Assembly: GCF_000758165.1 (NCBI RefSeq)
Contig: NZ_JNUP01000071.1
Coordinates: forward strand, 10,604-74,603
Source: Spirochaeta lutea
GTDB lineage: Bacteria > Spirochaetota > Spirochaetia > DSM-27196 > Salinispiraceae
Direction of reading: 5' to 3'
Length of the DNA stretch: 64,000 nt
The notes under the pieces were generated by a model that was not told where the DNA came from, searched no databases, and saw only the letters and a program-made list of their open reading frames with translations. This document shows, piece after piece, positions 10,502 to 20,042 of the stretch. Position 1 is the first letter of the stretch; the number at the start of each line of letters is the position of its first letter. Both the position numbers and the translations under genes were made by a program.

Positions 10502-10713
10502 GGATCCTCCTTATCATCGTTCCCCTGGTTCTCCCATGGGCCCATCCATGGAAGCTCTTCATTCCGGCAGCCTACTGAAGGGGTGCCTGCTGCTGCCGGG
10601 GCCGCGGACTGGTAGTATTCCGAGCCCCTAAAACCCGGTAGCCCGGGCTGGGGTGTCTCCTGGTGACCAGGCTCTGTCCCGGGGCGGGTTTGCCGGGGTC
10701 GGGCTCTTTGGAT

Positions 10714-12090
10714 TTATAATCCCAGAATCATCCGGGAGGGGTCTTCCAGCTGCTGCTTGAGATGCATCAGAAAACTGATGGCCTCCTTGCCGTCGATCAT
10801 GCGGTGATCGTAGGTCAGGGCCAGGTACATCATGGGCCGGGCAACGATCTGGCCGTCCCGGACCACGGGCCGCTCCTGGATGGTGTGCATCCCCAGGACC
10901 GCCGTCTGGGGCGGGTTGGGGATGGGGGTGGAGAGCATGGAACCGAACACCCCGCCGTTGCTCACCGTAAAGGTGCCTCCCAGAAGATCATCGGGCAGCA
11001 GACGCTTAGCCTGGGCCTTTTGGCCGTAATCCAGAATCTGGGCCTCAATCTGGGCGAAGCTCAGGGTCTCACAACTGCGCAGAACCGGGGTAATCAGTCC
11101 GCGTTCGGTGCTCATGGCCACTCCGATGTCGGCGTAATCGTGGTAGATAATATCCTCACCGTCGATGAAGGCGTTCACCCCCGGGAAGGCCTGGAGCGCG
11201 CTGACCGCCGCCTTAATAAAGAAACTCATGAACCCCAGGCGAACCCCGTAGCGTTTCTCAAAATCCGCCTTGTACCGGCTGCGGATCTCCATAACCGCCG
11301 ACATATCCACCTCGTTGAAGGTGGTCAGGTGGGCGGCGCTCTGTTTGCTTTCCACCAGACGCTGGGCTATCCGCTTCCGGATAGTGGTCATTGGAACCCG
11401 GCGTTCCTGGCGGTCTGCTTCCTGGGCAGAGGTTTGGTTCCAGGGTGATTCCCATGCCCCGGCATTCCCGGCCTGGCCTCTGGCTGCCGGAGCGGCCGAT
11501 GCGCTACCCGGTGCCTGGCCGGCCGCTGCTCCGGACCCGGCGGTTCCCCTAGCCCCTGAGCTGCCTGCAGGCTCGGCTTGGGGACCCCGGCCGGCTGCAC
11601 CGGCTCCGGGCTGGGAGCCCGAAGAGGCGGGAGCCCCGGCTGAATCCAGGTAGGATAGCACATCCTCCTTGAGCAGCCGGCCGCCGGGGCCGCTGGCGGG
11701 AATGGCCCCGGGGTCCAGCCGGTGCTCGGCAACGAGCTTGCGGACTGCGGGGCTCAGATCGTCCAGGGCCGGGGCTGGGGAAGCACCCGAACCGGATGAG
11801 GACGGGGCATTCGAATCACCTTGGGCCTGCTCCGCCGCTGCCGAATCCGAGGCTGAGGCCTGGGTATCGATCTGGGCGACTACTGCTCCGACATCAACCT
11901 CCTGGCCTTCTTCGGCCTGGATATGGAGCACCCCGGCGTGCTGACTGGGTACGGCCATGGTGGCCTTATCGGTTTCCAGCTCGAAGAGCTCGTCCCCCTC
12001 CTGAACGTATTCGCCGTCCTTTTTCAGCCAGAGGGCGAGGATGCCCGAGCTTACCGATTCGCCGACTTCCGGTACTGTGATTTCAATCAT
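10714..12090 (-). CDS. sucB: Dihydrolipoyl succinyltransferase (E2 of 2-oxoglutarate dehydrogenase)
   Basis: This 458-residue core protein of the complex transfers the succinyl group from lipoate to CoA. Domain order: lipoyl domain 1-75 with the lipoylated Lys42 in ETDKAT; linker 76-110; E1/E3-binding domain about 112-147 ([12 protein letters not shown]...GGRLLKEDV); linker 150-228; catalytic domain from about 232, ending in His429/Asp433 of [11 protein letters not shown]. Both linkers are Ala/Gly/Ser/Pro-rich, and the second, at nearly 80 residues, is longer than usual. It follows sucA by nine bases. The 212-base gap to lpd holds no clear terminator. Confidence 0.93.
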   Translation of the reverse strand: MIEITVPEVGESVSSGILALWLKKDGEYVQEGDELFELETDKATMAVPSQHAGVLHIQAEEGQEVDVGAVVAQIDTQASASDSAAAEQAQGDSNAPSSSGSGASPAPALDDLSPAVRKLVAEHRLDPGAIPASGPGGRLLKEDVLSYLDSAGAPASSGSQPGAGAAGRGPQAEPAGSSGARGTAGSGAAAGQAPGSASAAPAARGQAGNAGAWESPWNQTSAQEADRQERRVPMTTIRKRIAQRLVESKQSAAHLTTFNEVDMSAVMEIRSRYKADFEKRYGVRLGFMSFFIKAAVSALQAFPGVNAFIDGEDIIYHDYADIGVAMSTERGLITPVLRSCETLSFAQIEAQILDYGQKAQAKRLLPDDLLGGTFTVSNGGVFGSMLSTPIPNPPQTAVLGMHTIQERPVVRDGQIVARPMMYLALTYDHRMIDGKEAISFLMHLKQQLEDPSRMILGL

Positions 12091-12099
12091 TCCAATCTC

Positions 12100-15000
12100 C
12101 TATGCAAAGGCCTGATCCAAGAGGGCCTGAAGTTCTTCAACATGCTGTTTGTGGCTGCCCGTGGCAGGGCTGGCCCCGCTGGGACGTCCGGCGTAGGCCA
12201 GGCGGATTCCCCGGGGTACAAAGTCCGGGAAGCGCTGGAATATGAAATACCAGGCTCCGCGGTTCCGGCTTTCTTCCTGAACCCAGCGGAAATGCCGGGC
12301 CTCGTTATACCGATGGCAGATGAGGTACAGGTCTTCCTGGGGGAAGGGGTACAGCTGCTCTACCCGGATAATGGCGACCCTGCCGGCCATCTGGCGTTTT
12401 TCCCGCTCCTGCACCAGGTCGTAGTAGACCTTACCGCTGCACAGCAGCACCACTTCTTCCTCCCCCGTGGCCTGATCGTCGTCGATGACGGGAACAAAGC
12501 GGCCCGAGGTCATGTCCTGCACGGATGAGCGGGCGGCCTTGTGGCGCAGCAGGCTCTTGGGGGTCATGACGATGAGGGGTTTGCGGAAGCTTTGGTGTAC
12601 TTGTTTGCGCAGCAGGTGGAAGTACTGGGCCGGGGCGGTGGGGTTTACCACCTGGATGTTGCTCTCGGCGCAGAGGCTTAAAAAGCGTTCCAGGTGGGCG
12701 CTGGAGTGTTCCGGGCCCTGGCCCTCGTAGCCGTGGGGCAGGAGCATGACCAGTCCGCTGGACCGGAACCATTTGGTGTCCCCGGCTACGATGAACTGGT
12801 CGATGATAACCTGGGCTCCGTTTACGAAGTCACCGAACTGGGCCTCCCACTGGATCAGGGCATCGGGCAGGGCCAGACTGTAGCCGTACTCAAAGCCCAG
12901 CACCGAAAACTCGCTCAAGGGGCTGTCGTAGGCGGCGAAGAATCCCTGCTGTTCGGTGATGTGGCGCAGGGGCACGTAGCTAGTGGGTACCTCCGAACTG
13001 GTATCCCACCAGACAGCGTGGCGCTGGCTGAAGGTTCCCCGCTGGCAGTCCTCCCCGGATAACCGCACAGGATAGCCGTCCAACAGGATGGTGCCCCAGG
13101 CCAGGCTCTCGGCAAAGGCCCAGTCCACCCGGTCTTCGGTGCTGTACTGGGCCCAGCGGTCCTTTACAAAGCGCTGGAGCTTCGGATGGGGGGTAAATCC
13201 CTCGGGAATGGTGGTCAGGGTTCGGGCGATGGCGTCCAGGGTCTCCCGGGGCACGGCGGTGTCCACGGGATCGAAGGAGTAGCCCCGGCGGTATTTGGTC
13301 CAAATGCCTTGCTGGAAGGCGTCATCCAGCTGGGGCACGTATTCCCCCTTGGCATTTTCCAGCTCGGATTTGAGGAAGTTTTTGTACTCCGTCCCGTAGG
13401 CGTCCTGGTCATCCTGACTCCAGATTCCCTGTTGTGCCAGGCGGCGGCCGTAGAGGGTGCGTACGCTCTCGTGCTGGGCGATGAGGTTGTACATCTTCGG
13501 ATGGGTGAAGCTCGGTTCGTCCGCCTCGTTATGGCCCAGGCGGCGGTAACAGATCATGTCCACCACCACGTCCGTGGCGAACTTCTGACGGAACCGGATG
13601 GCCAGGTCCACAGCCCGGATAACCGCTTCGGGGTCGTCGCCGTTCACGTGGAAGATGGGAATGTTAATCGACTTGGCAATGTCGGTGGCAAAGAAGGTGG
13701 ATCGGGCATCCCGGCTGGCGGTGGTAAACCCGATCTGGTTGTTGACGATCAGGTGCACCGTGCCGCCGGTTCGGTATCCCTTGAGCTGGCTCAGGTTCAG
13801 GGTCTCGCTGACCACCCCCTGGCCGCTGAAGGCTGCATCACCATGAATAAGAATTGGCACGACCTTCTTGCGCTGACGGTCGCCCCGGCGGCGTTGGATG
13901 CCCCGGGTCTTCCCTTCCACCACGGGATCCACGGCCTCCAGGTGACTGGGGTTAGCCACCAGGCTCACGTGGATGGTTTTGCCCGTTTCCTCGTCATGGT
14001 AATCGTAACTGTATCCCAGATGGTATTTTACATCTCCGCTCCCCCCGTAGCTATGGGGGGTGTAGGTATCCACAAAGGCGGAGAAGATCTCCACCGGCGC
14101 CTTGCCGATGGCATTACAGAGCACGTTCAGCCTTCCCCGGTGGGCCATGCCGAATACCAGCTCCTGGACGCCGTGGCTGGCCGCCTCGCCCACCAGGAAC
14201 CGGAGAGCGGGAATGAGGGTTTCCGCTCCTTCGAGACTGAACCGCTTCTGCCCGATGAAGTTGGTGTGAATGAAGGACTCAAACTCCTCGGCCCGGATGA
14301 GGTTCCGCTGGAAGGCTATCTTGTGGTCCACAGACCAGCCCTGCTGGGCCTTCTCACCCTCCAGATGGTTGATGAGCCACTTACGCATGACCTTGTTCTG
14401 GATGTGGAGAATCTCCGCGCCCATGGTACTGCAGTAGATGGACTTCATCCGGTCGATGATATCCGACAGGGGCATGATGGTGGGATGCAGGTACTTGCCC
14501 GCGTAGAACTCCCGGGACAGATCTTCCTGGGTCAGCCCGAACTCCTCCAGGGTCAGGCTCTCGTAGTCCCCCTCAATACTGAAAAACTGGTAGTACTGCT
14601 CGGGGGTCATGTAGCCTTCCAGGGGATTGAGCTTGGCATAGAGGTAGCCGATATCCCGGTAGGCCCAGATCAGGGAGTTAACCCGACCCTGGCGGATGAG
14701 GGTCACGGGATCCCAGGATCCGCTGTCGGTTCCTCCGGAGCCTCCGGCTACCCCGGGTGCCCCCGCGGCAGCTCCCCTTCCCCCGGGGAACCCTGCCCGT
14801 CCCAGGGACGGGGGAAGCACCTCCCGGGGCGGCATCCGGTGCCGGGGTACCACATCGTTTACCACGACTCCCGGGGAATCCGCCGAACCCGTCTGTCCCG
14901 TCTTGCCCGGAGCCCTTTCCGCACCGGCCCCGGAGGCTGGGCCGGCACCACCCGGCTCGCTGGAACCCCCGGACCCGGGGGCGGTTCCGGGGGTAGATCC

Positions 15001-15138
15001 CCCTGCTCCGGTGTCTCCGTATTCATAGCCCTGGAAGATCCGCTGCCACTGGGGGTCCACGGAGTTCGGCTCCGCCTTCCACTGTAGGTATAACTCTTCG
15101 ACGTAGGGAGAAAACTCCATGCCTTGGGGATTGTTCAT
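12100..15138 (-). CDS. sucA: 2-oxoglutarate dehydrogenase E1 component
   Basis: This thiamine-diphosphate enzyme decarboxylates 2-oxoglutarate and succinylates E2 lipoate. It has 1012 residues. The N-terminal helix ([22 protein letters not shown]) is the E2-binding segment known from this family. The catalytic part shows [29 protein letters not shown] and NNQIGFTT of the cofactor-binding region, and late blocks such as [23 protein letters not shown]. Residues about 42-140 are a Gly/Ser/Pro/Ala-rich stretch between the N-terminal helix and the body. sucA begins two bases after the sucD stop and precedes sucB, so E1 and E2 are made together. Confidence 0.94.
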   Translation of the reverse strand: [1012 protein letters not shown]

Positions 15139-15139
15139 G

Positions 15140-16009
15140 TTATCCTAACCGCTCCTTTAATAAGCCGGGAATCTCACTGGGTGTCCGGGCAACCGGAACC
15201 CCAGCCTGCTCCAAGGCTGCCACCTTGGCCTCGGGTGTTCCCTTGCCCCCGCTGATAATCGCTCCGGCATGGCCCATCCGCTTTCCCGGAGGGGCGGTTC
15301 GGCCGCTGATGAAGCCTACCACGGGTTTATTCATATGCTTGGTTATCCAGGCTGCGGCGGCCTCTTCGTCCTCGCCGCCGATCTCGCCGATCATAACCAC
15401 CCCGGCGGTATCCGGATCGCGGTTGAACTCATCCAGTAAATCGATGAATCCCGATCCCACCACCGGATCGCCCCCGATTCCCACACAGGTGCTCTGTCCC
15501 ATCCCGGCTCCGGAAAGGGCATGAACCACCTCGTAGGTCAGGGTTCCCGACCGGCTGATAACCCCGATGGACCCGGGAACATGGATCCGGGCGGGCATAA
15601 TCCCGATCTTGCACTGCCCCGGACTGATGAGCCCCGGGCAGTTCGGACCGATGAGCCGTACGCCCTTGGCCTTCACGTAGTGGTAGACCCCGAGCATCTC
15701 GTTCACCGGCACGCCCTCGGTTATGCAGATAACCAGGGGAACCCCGGCGTCTGCAGCCTCCCTGATGGCGCCCACGGCGAACTTAGCAGGTACAAAAATC
15801 ACCGACGCATCAATCTGGTGTACATCCAGGGCATCGGCCACGGAGTTATACACCGGCACCCCTTCCATCTCCTGACCGCCCTTGCCCGGGGTTACCCCGG
15901 CTACAACCTTGGTGCCGTCAGCCAGCATGGTTTTGGTGTGAAAGGAACCGTCCCGGCCGGTAATACCCTGAACCAGAACCCGGGTTGTCTCATTAATCAG
16001 AATGCTCAT
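15140..16009 (-). CDS. sucD: Succinyl-CoA ligase alpha subunit
   Basis: With SucC it converts succinyl-CoA to succinate while forming ATP or GTP. The 289-residue length is standard. Seen: the CoA-binding Rossmann start ([35 protein letters not shown]) and, near the C-terminus, [13 protein letters not shown] with the phosphorylated histidine. The start codon overlaps the sucC stop (ATGA), a mark of translational coupling, and GGGAGG precedes it. It lies between sucC and sucA in the operon. Confidence 0.95.
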   Translation of the reverse strand: MSILINETTRVLVQGITGRDGSFHTKTMLADGTKVVAGVTPGKGGQEMEGVPVYNSVADALDVHQIDASVIFVPAKFAVGAIREAADAGVPLVICITEGVPVNEMLGVYHYVKAKGVRLIGPNCPGLISPGQCKIGIMPARIHVPGSIGVISRSGTLTYEVVHALSGAGMGQSTCVGIGGDPVVGSGFIDLLDEFNRDPDTAGVVMIGEIGGEDEEAAAAWITKHMNKPVVGFISGRTAPPGKRMGHAGAIISGGKGTPEAKVAALEQAGVPVARTPSEIPGLLKERLG

Positions 16010-17148
16010 GCCTTACCTCCCTTTCCGGCCGCCACCACAGCCTTCACCGCCTCGTTCAGGTCCGTCTTGGCCTGGATGCCCTCTTCCTCTAAAATCCGGC
16101 GGCCCTCCTGGTCGTTGGTGCCGATTAGCCGTACCACCAGGGGCACTGGGATGGGCTGTTCCTTCATGGCCAGGAGCAGCCCCTGGGCAATATCGTCGCA
16201 GCGGGTTATCCCTCCGAAGATGTTCAACAGAATGGCCGTTACCTTTTTATTATTCAGGATGATTCGAATGGCGTTGAGCACCTTCTGGGGGTTGCTGGAG
16301 CCCCCCACATCCAGGAAATTGGCGGGTTGGCCGCCGAAGAGCTTGATGATGTCCATGGTCGCCATGGCAAGACCGGCGCCGTTTACGATGCACCCGATAT
16401 CCCCGTCCATGGACACAAAACTCAGTCCCGCCTCCCGGGCGGCTACCTCATCCTCGCTGTCCTCTTCGGGATTCCGCATCGCCTCAATATCCGGGTGCTT
16501 AAACAGGGCATTGTCATCAAAATTAACCTTGGCATCCAACACCATGAGCCTGCCGTCCTCCAGGAGGGCGTAGGGATTCACCTCCGTCAGGGTACAATCC
16601 TTCTCCATGTACAAGGTGTAGAGGGTCTCTACGGTCTTACGGGCCTGGCTTACTAACTCCGGTGTCTCAAACACCTTCCCTAAGACCTGGTTCAGGCCCT
16701 GGATATCGATACCCGCCTCGGGATGGATGGGGAATTTCAGGATCTTTTCGGGACTGGAAACCGCCAGCTCCTCGATATCCACTCCACCCTCGGCGCTGAG
16801 CATCAGAATCAGCTGTTTATTGAACCGGTCCATGGTCAGCCCCAGGTAGTACTCCTTTTTAATGGCTGCAGCAGGAACTACCAGCAGTTTTTCCACCGGG
16901 ATACCCTTTATAGAAAGGTCTAAGATCTGTCGCGCTTTTTCTTCGGCCTCCTGGGCGGAACCGGCGACCTTGACTCCCCCGGCCTTGCCCCGGCCGCCGA
17001 CCAATACCTGGGCCTTAAGAACCACGGTGCCGCCCAGGGATTCCTGGGCTTCCCGGGCCTGCTGGGGGGTGGTGACCAATACCTGGGGGCCTACCTCAAT
17101 GCCGTAAGAAGCGAAGAGCTCCTTACCCTGATATTCATGGATGTTCAT
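16006..17148 (-). CDS. sucC: Succinyl-CoA ligase beta subunit
   Basis: This 380-residue partner of SucD carries the ATP-grasp nucleotide site. Seen: the N-terminal [35 protein letters not shown] in the nucleotide-binding region, [11 protein letters not shown] with metal-binding residues, and the C-terminal [12 protein letters not shown]. The length matches bacterial SucC. GAGGAG lies just before the ATG. It follows sdhB by 14 bases, tying succinate formation to succinate oxidation in one transcript. Confidence 0.95.
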   Translation of the reverse strand: MNIHEYQGKELFASYGIEVGPQVLVTTPQQAREAQESLGGTVVLKAQVLVGGRGKAGGVKVAGSAQEAEEKARQILDLSIKGIPVEKLLVVPAAAIKKEYYLGLTMDRFNKQLILMLSAEGGVDIEELAVSSPEKILKFPIHPEAGIDIQGLNQVLGKVFETPELVSQARKTVETLYTLYMEKDCTLTEVNPYALLEDGRLMVLDAKVNFDDNALFKHPDIEAMRNPEEDSEDEVAAREAGLSFVSMDGDIGCIVNGAGLAMATMDIIKLFGGQPANFLDVGGSSNPQKVLNAIRIILNNKKVTAILLNIFGGITRCDDIAQGLLLAMKEQPIPVPLVVRLIGTNDQEGRRILEEEGIQAKTDLNEAVKAVVAAGKGGKA

Positions 17149-17162
17149 AGTTTCTCCTCGCC

Positions 17163-18056
17163 TTATTTCTGATCGTGAACCTGCTCGCCTCGGCCCTCCC
17201 GGAGGGACTTGATCTGCCGTTTGGTTTGGTTAATGAGTTTGGTGATTTTAATTTCCCGGGGACAAACCCTGGTGCATTCAAAGTGGTTCTCGCAGGGCCA
17301 CACCCCGTCGGGATTGTCCAGAACCTTGAGCCGGGGTTCTAGACCCTGGTCCCGGCTGTCGTTGATAAACCGGGCAGCCTGCACGATGGCGGCTGGACCG
17401 ATAAAATCCGGATTCTTATCCAACACCGGACAGGCGCTGTAACAGGCCGCACAGAGGATGCACTTGGTAGCCTCATCGAAGAGGGCCCGCTCCTGGGGGC
17501 TCTGGATGTACTCCCCTTGGTTCGGCTGGGCGGCCTCGGGGCTGCTTCCCGAACCGGAACCGGTTACCCCTCCCGGGGTAGACGGGGTTTCCATGGGAGC
17601 CGACGGCTGGGCTCCGGGGGTCAGGGTGGGGGTGAATCCCCTGTCCGTCCCGGCCTGAGTGCCCGGACTCAGTTTCAGTCCCTCCTGGGGCAGGAGGAAA
17701 GGCTGTACCTGGCGGTAGTTCTGGAAAAACGTGGTCTGATCCACCATGAGGTCCCGCTGTACCCTAAGGTGCCGCAGGGGCAGTAACTCAATGACATCCC
17801 CGTCGTTCTCGGCGACCTGTTTCACCAGGGTCTTGCATGCCAGTCCCTCCTTGCCGTTGATCCGCATGGCATCTGAACCGCAGACCCCGTGGGCGCAGCT
17901 TCGGCGGAAGCCCAGGGTTCCATCCTGGTTCCGCTTTATCTGAATCAGGGCGTCCAGCACTCGGCTGTCGGGTTCCAGCTGCACCTGGTATTCCTGCATG
18001 TAGGGGTCGGAATCGGTATCGGGATTAAAGCGTTGTACACGTATGGTAAGCTCCAT
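17163..18056 (-). CDS. sdhB: Succinate dehydrogenase/fumarate reductase iron-sulfur subunit with inserted linker
   Basis: It carries electrons from SdhA to the quinone site. The [2Fe-2S] ligands are Cys54, Cys59, Asp62 and Cys74 (SCAHGVCGSDA...LAC), with Asp in one position as in E. coli SdhB. The second domain has Cys199/202/205 (CILCAACYSACP), then Cys209, Cys255, Cys261 and Cys265 for the [3Fe-4S]/[4Fe-4S] centres. It has 297 residues, about 55-60 more than usual; the excess is a Pro/Gly/Ser/Thr-rich linker at about 128-187, between the two cluster domains. GGAAGGAG fixes the start. No membrane-anchor gene lies beside it. Confidence 0.93.
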   Translation of the reverse strand: MELTIRVQRFNPDTDSDPYMQEYQVQLEPDSRVLDALIQIKRNQDGTLGFRRSCAHGVCGSDAMRINGKEGLACKTLVKQVAENDGDVIELLPLRHLRVQRDLMVDQTTFFQNYRQVQPFLLPQEGLKLSPGTQAGTDRGFTPTLTPGAQPSAPMETPSTPGGVTGSGSGSSPEAAQPNQGEYIQSPQERALFDEATKCILCAACYSACPVLDKNPDFIGPAAIVQAARFINDSRDQGLEPRLKVLDNPDGVWPCENHFECTRVCPREIKITKLINQTKRQIKSLREGRGEQVHDQK

Positions 18057-18074
18057 GAATTGCTCCTTCCTGGT

Positions 18075-19805
18075 CTAGTAGGTTCGGGGTTTGGGTTTCC
18101 AAATGCTCACATCCACATCCTTATAGCGGATGGATACCTGGCCGTCCCGGAGTTCCGCCAGGGTGTGCTTAAGCCAATTGGGATCATCCCGGTCGGGGAA
18201 ATCTTCCCGGCTATGGGCCCCCCGGCTCTCCGTCCGGTTGAGGGCGGATACTGCGGTTACCGCGGATATATCCAGGAGATTCTGCAGCTCAAGAATCCCC
18301 AACAGATCGGAATTAAAGCTCGGGCTCTCATCCTCCAGACGAAGTTCGCCGAACTGGTTCCGCAGCCGTGCAATGTCCTCCACGGCTTGTTGCATCTTTC
18401 CGGCCTGGCGATAAACCCCAACGTTGGTCATCATCGTTTCCTGCATCTCCTGGTAGATCGGGCCTGGGTGGGCGCCCGATCCCGGACTGGTAAGGCGGTC
18501 GTAAAAGCTCCGGAAGCGTTCGTCCGCTCCGTCGGGCAGCTGGGGCATGGACACATCCTTGACGTACTGGGCAATGTGCTGGCCTGCCCGGCGGCCGAAG
18601 ACGATGAGATCCACCAGACTGTTGGTTCCCAGGCGGTTCGCCCCGTGCACGCTGACGCAGGCGCATTCCCCGGCGGCGTAGAGGCCCTCCCAGGTGGTGG
18701 TGCCGTCGGTTACCCGGCCGTGCACATCCGTGGGAATACCTCCCATGGCATAGTGGGCGGTGGGCTGGACGGGCATGGGTTTTTCTGCGGGGTCTACGTT
18801 TAAATAGGTGCGGCAGAAATCAGCGATGTCCGGAATCTTGCTTTCCACCACCTCCCGTCCGAGATGGGTGGCATCCAGGTACACGTAGTCGTCGATCTTC
18901 TTATCGCCCCGGATGCCCTTACCCCGGGCAATCTCCGTCATGATGGCCCGGCTCACCATGTCCCGGGGCGCCAGATCCAGGAGGGTGGGTGCGTAGCGTT
19001 CCATGAAGCGCTCCCCGTCGCGGTTGCGCAGGATTCCCCCCTCGCCCCGGACGCCCTCGGTTATCAGAATCCCCATATCCAAAATACCCGTGGGGTGGAA
19101 TTGGAAGAACTCCATATCCATGAGGGGTATTCCTGCCCGGGCGAGCAGGGCCGGACCGTCTCCGGTGTTTGCCAGCGCGTTACTGGTGACCTTGAACATC
19201 CGGCCGAATCCTCCCGTGGCAAAGAGTACCGCCTTGGCCCGGAACACATGTACCTGGCCGGTTTTTAGCTCAAGAGCGATGATTCCCGCAACCTTGTTTC
19301 CATCCAGGATCACATCCACGGTCTGAAACTCATCGTAGAATTCCACATCATTCTTTATACACTGCTGATACAGGGTCTGAAGAATCATGTGTCCGGTACG
19401 GTCCGCGGCGTAACAGCTGCGTCGTACCGGCGCCTCCCCCAGATTACGGGTATGGCCGCCGAATCTGCGCTGGGCGATGGTTCCGTCTTCGGTGCGGCTG
19501 AAGGGCAGACCCATATGCTCCAGGTTATACACCGACCGTACAGCCTCCTCCGCCAAGATCATGGCGGCATTCTGATCCACCAGGTAGTCGCCACCCTTAA
19601 CGGTGTCGAAGGCATGCCACTCGGGTTTGTCCTCATCCAGGTTTCCCAGGGCTGCGCCGATTCCCCCCTGAGCGGCCCCGGTATGACTCCGGGAGGGGTA
19701 GAGCTTCGAAACTACTGCTGTCTTTGCTGTCTTGCTGGCCTCCAGGGCAGCGTATAATCCCGCCCCGCCGGCACCCACAATTACTGCATCAAATTCGTGT
19801 ACCAA
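18075..19805 (-). CDS. sdhA: Succinate dehydrogenase/fumarate reductase flavoprotein subunit
   Basis: The 576-residue product oxidises succinate to fumarate. Seen: the FAD-binding [17 protein letters not shown] at 8-24, the covalent-FAD histidine His41 in [29 protein letters not shown], and [22 protein letters not shown] near residue 400. The start is an unusual TTG at 19805: no ATG or GTG is available nearby, AAAGGAG is well placed (19816-19822), and the protein then begins exactly as the family does. It is the first gene of the eight-gene run. Sequence alone cannot separate dehydrogenase from fumarate reductase use. Confidence 0.93.
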   Translation of the reverse strand: MVHEFDAVIVGAGGAGLYAALEASKTAKTAVVSKLYPSRSHTGAAQGGIGAALGNLDEDKPEWHAFDTVKGGDYLVDQNAAMILAEEAVRSVYNLEHMGLPFSRTEDGTIAQRRFGGHTRNLGEAPVRRSCYAADRTGHMILQTLYQQCIKNDVEFYDEFQTVDVILDGNKVAGIIALELKTGQVHVFRAKAVLFATGGFGRMFKVTSNALANTGDGPALLARAGIPLMDMEFFQFHPTGILDMGILITEGVRGEGGILRNRDGERFMERYAPTLLDLAPRDMVSRAIMTEIARGKGIRGDKKIDDYVYLDATHLGREVVESKIPDIADFCRTYLNVDPAEKPMPVQPTAHYAMGGIPTDVHGRVTDGTTTWEGLYAAGECACVSVHGANRLGTNSLVDLIVFGRRAGQHIAQYVKDVSMPQLPDGADERFRSFYDRLTSPGSGAHPGPIYQEMQETMMTNVGVYRQAGKMQQAVEDIARLRNQFGELRLEDESPSFNSDLLGILELQNLLDISAVTAVSALNRTESRGAHSREDFPDRDDPNWLKHTLAELRDGQVSIRYKDVDVSIWKPKPRTY

Positions 19806-19910
19806 ATTCCTGCTCCTTTCATAACCCCAAGAAAATCCACCCCGCCGGGATAACGCTTGGTGCGTAATAACCCCGCGGGGAGGGCCTGGGAAATAACCTT
19901 CCTATTTACT

Positions 19911-19939
19911 AATATATGGCCACCCCTCCGGGAGCGCAA
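19911..19939 (-). promoter_or_regulatory. Promoter of the sdhA-gltA operon
   Basis: On the minus strand, TTGCGC (19934-19939), 17 bases, then TATATT (19911-19916), giving a leader of about 100 bases before the sdhA TTG. Overlapping the -35 box on its upstream side is the palindrome AGGAAA-GT-TTTCCT (19939-19952), a plausible operator. Confidence 0.55.
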
Positions 19940-20008
19940 GGAAAGTTTTCCTGAGTATTTCCCTCGGCCTTTAAGCCGGGTGATTTTTGCACTTTGTGGG
20001 GGATAGAT

Positions 20009-20042
20009 TTGACAAATCCTGGGGATCAATCATACTAAATCC
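20009..20042 (+). promoter_or_regulatory. Promoter giving a leaderless EAL-protein mRNA
   Basis: A perfect TTGACA (20009-20014), 16 bases, CATACT (20031-20036), then six bases to the ATG at 20043. No Shine-Dalgarno sequence exists upstream and the next in-frame Met is about 60 residues in, so translation should begin at or within a base or two of the mRNA end. Confidence 0.7.

Noticed and set aside
10502-10713. Gene or promoter between sucB and lpd
   Set aside because: The 212-base gap has no supported frame, no -10/-35 pair that I trust and no terminator, so I treat lpd and gltA as part of the same operon.
13186-15087. 633-residue plus-strand open frame inside sucA
   Set aside because: It is the antisense shadow of a certain gene; such frames arise from GC-rich codon use, and it has no ribosome-binding site and no recognised domain.
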